DNA of 7,655 nt from an uncultured Bacilli bacterium (GTDB lineage Bacteria > Bacillota_I > Bacilli_A > RF39 > UBA660). Within the stretch, counting starts at the first letter, position 1. Each line of letters starts with the position of its first letter. The position numbers and the translations under genes were made by a program. The DNA is taken from positions 1-7,655 of the forward strand of contig CAOLUI010000044.1 in the NCBI GenBank assembly GCA_948479395.1. Reading direction: 5' to 3'. Under the pieces are notes generated by a model. That model had not been told where the DNA came from. It searched no databases and saw nothing but the letters and a program-made list of their open reading frames with translations. Below are positions 5,430 to 7,655 of this stretch, in pieces.

Positions 5430-6700
5430 CATTCTTTAACGATATAAGGATTATCAATTGTTCCTTTTCCACTTACAAAAATTTTTTTGTTTAAATTAAT
5501 TACAGGTTTTACACCGCGATAAAAATTTCCAGTACTCTCATTTTTTAACATACCTGAAGCATCAATTTCAAAATAAGTAATATTATTTCCATTACTACTT
5601 GCTGGAGTCATTGTCCACCAAGAAAAATCTTTTCCTGGCGTATATAAATAATATTGCGAATTTATACTATTTTTTGAAGCTCCAGCATAAACCGCTTCAT
5701 CGGCCGTTAATAATGCAATTTTAGAACTATACTGACTACCTAAACAATTATTAACTTGGCTATAATCCGTTAAAAGACGCGAATAAGCTAAATAATAATT
5801 ATTAACTCCATCACTTTGTCCTACGGAATCATCAACACAATATTTTGCTGTGGTAATATATTTTTCATAATCCCCTAAATTATATTTATACCAATTATCC
5901 AAAGTTTTACTAATATTTGTTTTTAAAAAATCTAATTTTTCTTCTAACAGCTTTTCACTATTTTCTTCATAATAATTAGTTTTTTCCTCTATATAGTCAT
6001 TTAATATTAATTTAATGGTTCCATTTCCATTTATTTTTACAATCCGCCAAGTTAAATTAGCAAAATTAACATAATTATTAGGTATATTACCTCGAAAATA
6101 ATAAGATGTTCCTTCATCATCTTCTAATTTAATTAACCCTTCATTATCAGTTGCTACTTCTTCGCCAATTTTAGTTGCCGCTACTGACTTTATTTCATTA
6201 TCTTCCAAAATTGTCGAAGCAAAATCTTTTTCTTTTCGATCATCAAGGCCAACTTTTATATTAGCTTTTAAACTAGAACCTGAATTTTCCAAAATAGTTA
6301 AAACATAAGTATGAGTAGTAAAAGGTTCTATTTCCACTGCATTTACCAAATACTCATTATTATCTGGATAATTATCTTCTAAAAGATCTATCTTTTTATT
6401 TTCTTCTACCAAATTATATCTCAAATTTTCTTTATTTTTAGATATATTATCTGTTTCAATATAATAATACAAAGTACCATCAGAATTATTAGTCACCGAT
6501 ATTCGATAGTCTCTTTGTTCCCCTGTTGTATTAATATAATCACCATCTAAATAATTAACTGACAAACCATTATCTACAAGGACTAATGCCACTTCTTCTT
6601 TCATACTTTTTAAATATTTAGTATAAGAACAAGCAATTAATAATAAGAAAACTAACATAATACTAATAATATTCAAACTTACTTTGTATATTTTCCTCAT
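5429..6700 (-). CDS. Exported surface protein with Ig-like region and C-terminal WxxTP/VKP module
   Basis: A 423-residue exported-type protein of unknown function. R-K-I-Y-K followed by a hydrophobic stretch at 8-23 forms a signal sequence ending in L-I-A-C (21-24), which fits a lipobox with Cys24 as the lipidated residue; a plain membrane anchor is also possible. Residues about 40-155 are beta-rich with a V-T-N-N-S-D-G-T-L-Y-Y-Y-I segment, resembling an Ig-like wall-side domain. From about 198 comes a module with Y-Y-F-R-G (200-204), L-T-W-R-I-V-K-I-N-G (216-225), I-A-L-L-T-A-D-E-A-V-Y-A-G-A (328-341), W-W-T-M-T-P (361-366), G-V-K-P-V-I-N-L (396-403) and a G-T-I-D-N-P-Y-I-V tail. I associate this pattern with secreted proteins of unknown role in gut Firmicutes (DUF6273-like, from memory). 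Cys288 and Cys319 could form a disulfide. Start 6700 has AGAGGA nearby. It has its own strong promoter and follows a related gene. Confidence 0.85.
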   Translation of the reverse strand: MRKIYKVSLNIISIMLVFLLLIACSYTKYLKSMKEEVALVLVDNGLSVNYLDGDYINTTGEQRDYRISVTNNSDGTLYYYIETDNISKNKENLRYNLVEENKKIDLLEDNYPDNNEYLVNAVEIEPFTTHTYVLTILENSGSSLKANIKVGLDDRKEKDFASTILEDNEIKSVAATKIGEEVATDNEGLIKLEDDEGTSYYFRGNIPNNYVNFANLTWRIVKINGNGTIKLILNDYIEEKTNYYEENSEKLLEEKLDFLKTNISKTLDNWYKYNLGDYEKYITTAKYCVDDSVGQSDGVNNYYLAYSRLLTDYSQVNNCLGSQYSSKIALLTADEAVYAGASKNSINSQYYLYTPGKDFSWWTMTPASSNGNNITYFEIDASGMLKNESTGNFYRGVKPVINLNKKIFVSGKGTIDNPYIVKE

Positions 6701-6731
6701 CTATCTTCATCCTCTACTATTATATATATTA

Positions 6732-6760
6732 AGTATAGCAAGGTGATTATGCCTTGTCAA
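6732..6760 (-). promoter_or_regulatory. Near-consensus promoter of the surface protein gene
   Basis: The minus strand carries a perfect -35 TTGACA (6760-6755), a 17-nt spacer and -10 TATACT (6737-6732) preceded by TGC. The predicted start is near 6725, giving a leader of about 25 nt. A second set, TAGACA (6774-6769), 17 nt, CATAAT (6751-6746), lies 14 bp upstream and could be a weaker tandem promoter. An inverted repeat sits in the spacer of the main promoter. Confidence 0.8.
6739..6756. promoter_or_regulatory. Candidate operator: CAAGG-8-CCTTG inverted repeat
   Basis: CAAGG (6739-6743) and CCTTG (6752-6756) are inverted copies separated by 8 bp. They lie between, and just overlap, the -35 and extended -10 of the surface protein promoter, where a bound repressor or a MerR-type activator would act. 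Five-base arms are short, so chance is possible. Confidence 0.4.
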
Positions 6761-6796
6761 ATTGGCAATGTCTAAAAATGTCAATTATAGTGTCAA
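6755..6796 (-). repeat. Four phased TTGACA-like hexamers upstream of the surface protein gene
   Basis: On the minus strand TTGACA occurs at 6796-6791, 6784-6779 and 6760-6755, and TAGACA at 6774-6769. The start-to-start steps are 12, 10 and 14 bp, close to helical phasing. The most downstream copy is the -35 of the main promoter and the TAGACA copy fits a second -35. The other two have no suitable -10 and may be binding sites for a regulator. Confidence 0.5.
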
Positions 6797-6809
6797 AAAA
6801 GTAACATTA

Positions 6810-7655
6810 TTATTTTAAAATAAATGGTGAAGCACTAGAACCTTCTTCTTCATTCTCAATTACTATATTTGAATTTAAATAGATAGTTATATGAGTTTGA
6901 AAAGGAATTTCTACACTTCCAGCACTAATATCTCCTGAATTTGTAATTACAAAAAGATGAATATCATTGGTATTATATGGGGTAATTAACCATTGACTAT
7001 ATTTATTATTGTATAGCCAGTTATTATTATAACAATCACTCAATCTATAAATTTCAGATAGTTTAGTATCTAAACAAGTTGTTCTATCAGTTGTAGTTCC
7101 TCCACTTGTTGCATATCCGTAATCTGAAGGGTACATTAAACCAACATGCCCTGTCCATTTTGTTGAATTACCACCAAATACCATCGTTCTTCTTTCTAAA
7201 GTATAGAATTCATGAGTTAATTTAGAATTAGAATCACTTCCTCCTAAGTTCCATACTACCTCACTTATCATTTCTTTAGATTCATTAGTTAACCCTGTAG
7301 AACTAAAATCAACTTCAGTTTCTGTAAAACTAGTAATTGTAGCAGTATTTGGTTGATAGCCATTTGTTCGATTATAATAACTCCCTGGATTTCGATATAT
7401 TTTATTTCTGTTTGAATCTAGTACATACCTATTATTATCAATGGTGTAATTGCTAGGCAAATTAGTATCAGGATTTAACATCATCATAAGTTGACTATCA
7501 CTCCAATCATTACTTCCATATATATTTTTAGAAGATCCAGTATTATTTTTATTATCAAATTTTAATTGACCAATAATTTCATTTTTTACTAATTTAACCT
7601 TATCGGACTTACTTCCATCAGCATTCTCTATATCTTTCATTACTCCTATTATTCG
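6810..7655 (-). CDS. Surface protein related to its downstream neighbour, 5' part outside the window
   Basis: This gene enters from beyond the window: the frame is open to 7655 and the first visible residues, R-I-I-G-V-M, match the W-R-I-V-K-I entry of the module in the neighbouring gene, so the ATG at 7640 is an internal methionine. The visible 281 residues hold V-K-L-V-K (20-24), I-Y-G-S-N-D-W-S-D-S-Q-L (45-56), V-G-L-M-Y-P-S-D-Y-G-Y-A-T (171-183), two cysteines at 194 and 208, W-L-I-T-P (222-226) and a tail S-P-F-I-L-K. These are the landmarks of the same C-terminal module. The usual V-R/K-P-V-x-x-L segment is replaced by T-H-I-T-I-Y-L-N-S (254-262), an unusual divergence. Signal sequence and N-terminal domain cannot be seen. 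Its function is unknown; a role at the cell surface is inferred from the neighbour. No clear terminator follows, so it may be co-transcribed with the downstream paralogue. Confidence 0.75.
   Translation of the reverse strand, partial: RIIGVMKDIENADGSKSDKVKLVKNEIIGQLKFDNKNNTGSSKNIYGSNDWSDSQLMMMLNPDTNLPSNYTIDNNRYVLDSNRNKIYRNPGSYYNRTNGYQPNTATITSFTETEVDFSSTGLTNESKEMISEVVWNLGGSDSNSKLTHEFYTLERRTMVFGGNSTKWTGHVGLMYPSDYGYATSGGTTTDRTTCLDTKLSEIYRLSDCYNNNWLYNNKYSQWLITPYNTNDIHLFVITNSGDISAGSVEIPFQTHITIYLNSNIVIENEEEGSSASPFILK

Noticed and set aside
6718..6731. Short AT dinucleotide run (TATATATAT) near the surface protein leader as a phase-variation repeat
   Set aside because: It is short and lies downstream of the -10 in very AT-rich DNA, so no slippage role can be supported.
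7638..7640. ATG 7640 as the true start of the last gene
   Set aside because: AGGAG upstream is only 2 nt from the ATG, and the codons R-I-I-G-V before it continue the module pattern of the neighbour; the frame stays open to the window edge.
1..7655. Mycoplasma-type genetic code (TGA as Trp)
   Set aside because: Tryptophan in the thioredoxin active site is TGG and TGA at 5431-5429 is a natural stop followed directly by a terminator hairpin.

Overview
This window comes from a very AT-rich, low-GC Gram-positive bacterium, probably an uncultured gut-type Bacilli, RF39 or Erysipelotrichia-like lineage (inference). The pointers are RNase HIII with its N-terminal TBP-like domain, strong GGAGG-type Shine-Dalgarno sites, CvpA, MtaB and a PrsW-type membrane protease. 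Tryptophan in the thioredoxin active site is TGG and one gene ends in TGA, so the Mycoplasma UGA=Trp code is not in use. Every complete gene except rnhC lies on the minus strand.

Positions 1-1873 hold a compact minus-strand operon, cvpA-trxA-prsW, with its own promoter near 1908-1936 and a terminator at the window edge. cvpA and trxA overlap by one base (TAATG). The last gene, a PrsW-family intramembrane protease, has an in-frame TAG at codon 80; all recognisable active-site motifs lie downstream of it, so it is probably a recent pseudogene. Upstream (1943-2467) is a histidine-phosphatase-family enzyme. It shares a 60-70 bp divergent promoter region with rnhC (2556-3494, plus strand), and the two -35 hexamers overlap.

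rnhC converges on mtaB (3486-4775, minus), which modifies ct6A/t6A37 in tRNA to the methylthio form. The two genes overlap by 9 bp, and a 16-bp perfect inverted repeat inside both coding ends forms a bidirectional terminator. As a by-product both proteins end in nearly the same peptide (I-K-E-A-L/F). Upstream, 4840-5340 encodes an unrecognised protein with one N-terminal membrane helix and a long acidic cytoplasmic tail.

Positions 5429-7655 are the accessory, surface-associated part. They hold two related exported-type proteins in tandem, the second running off the window edge. They share a C-terminal module (WRI-x-I/G-V entry, a LMYPSDYGYAT-like or LLTADEAVYAGA-like segment, a W-x-x-TP motif, and a V-K/R-P-V-x-x-L-type end). 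The complete one has a signal peptide with a possible lipobox and an Ig-like N-terminal half. A near-consensus promoter between them carries four phased TTGACA-like hexamers and an inverted repeat in the spacer, which suggests regulated expression of the downstream surface protein.

No tRNA, rRNA, CRISPR array or insertion sequence was seen, and no intergenic stretch exceeds about 110 bases. The surface-protein pair with its operator-like promoter and the nonsense-interrupted prsW are the most noteworthy parts; no convincing new multi-gene system is visible.
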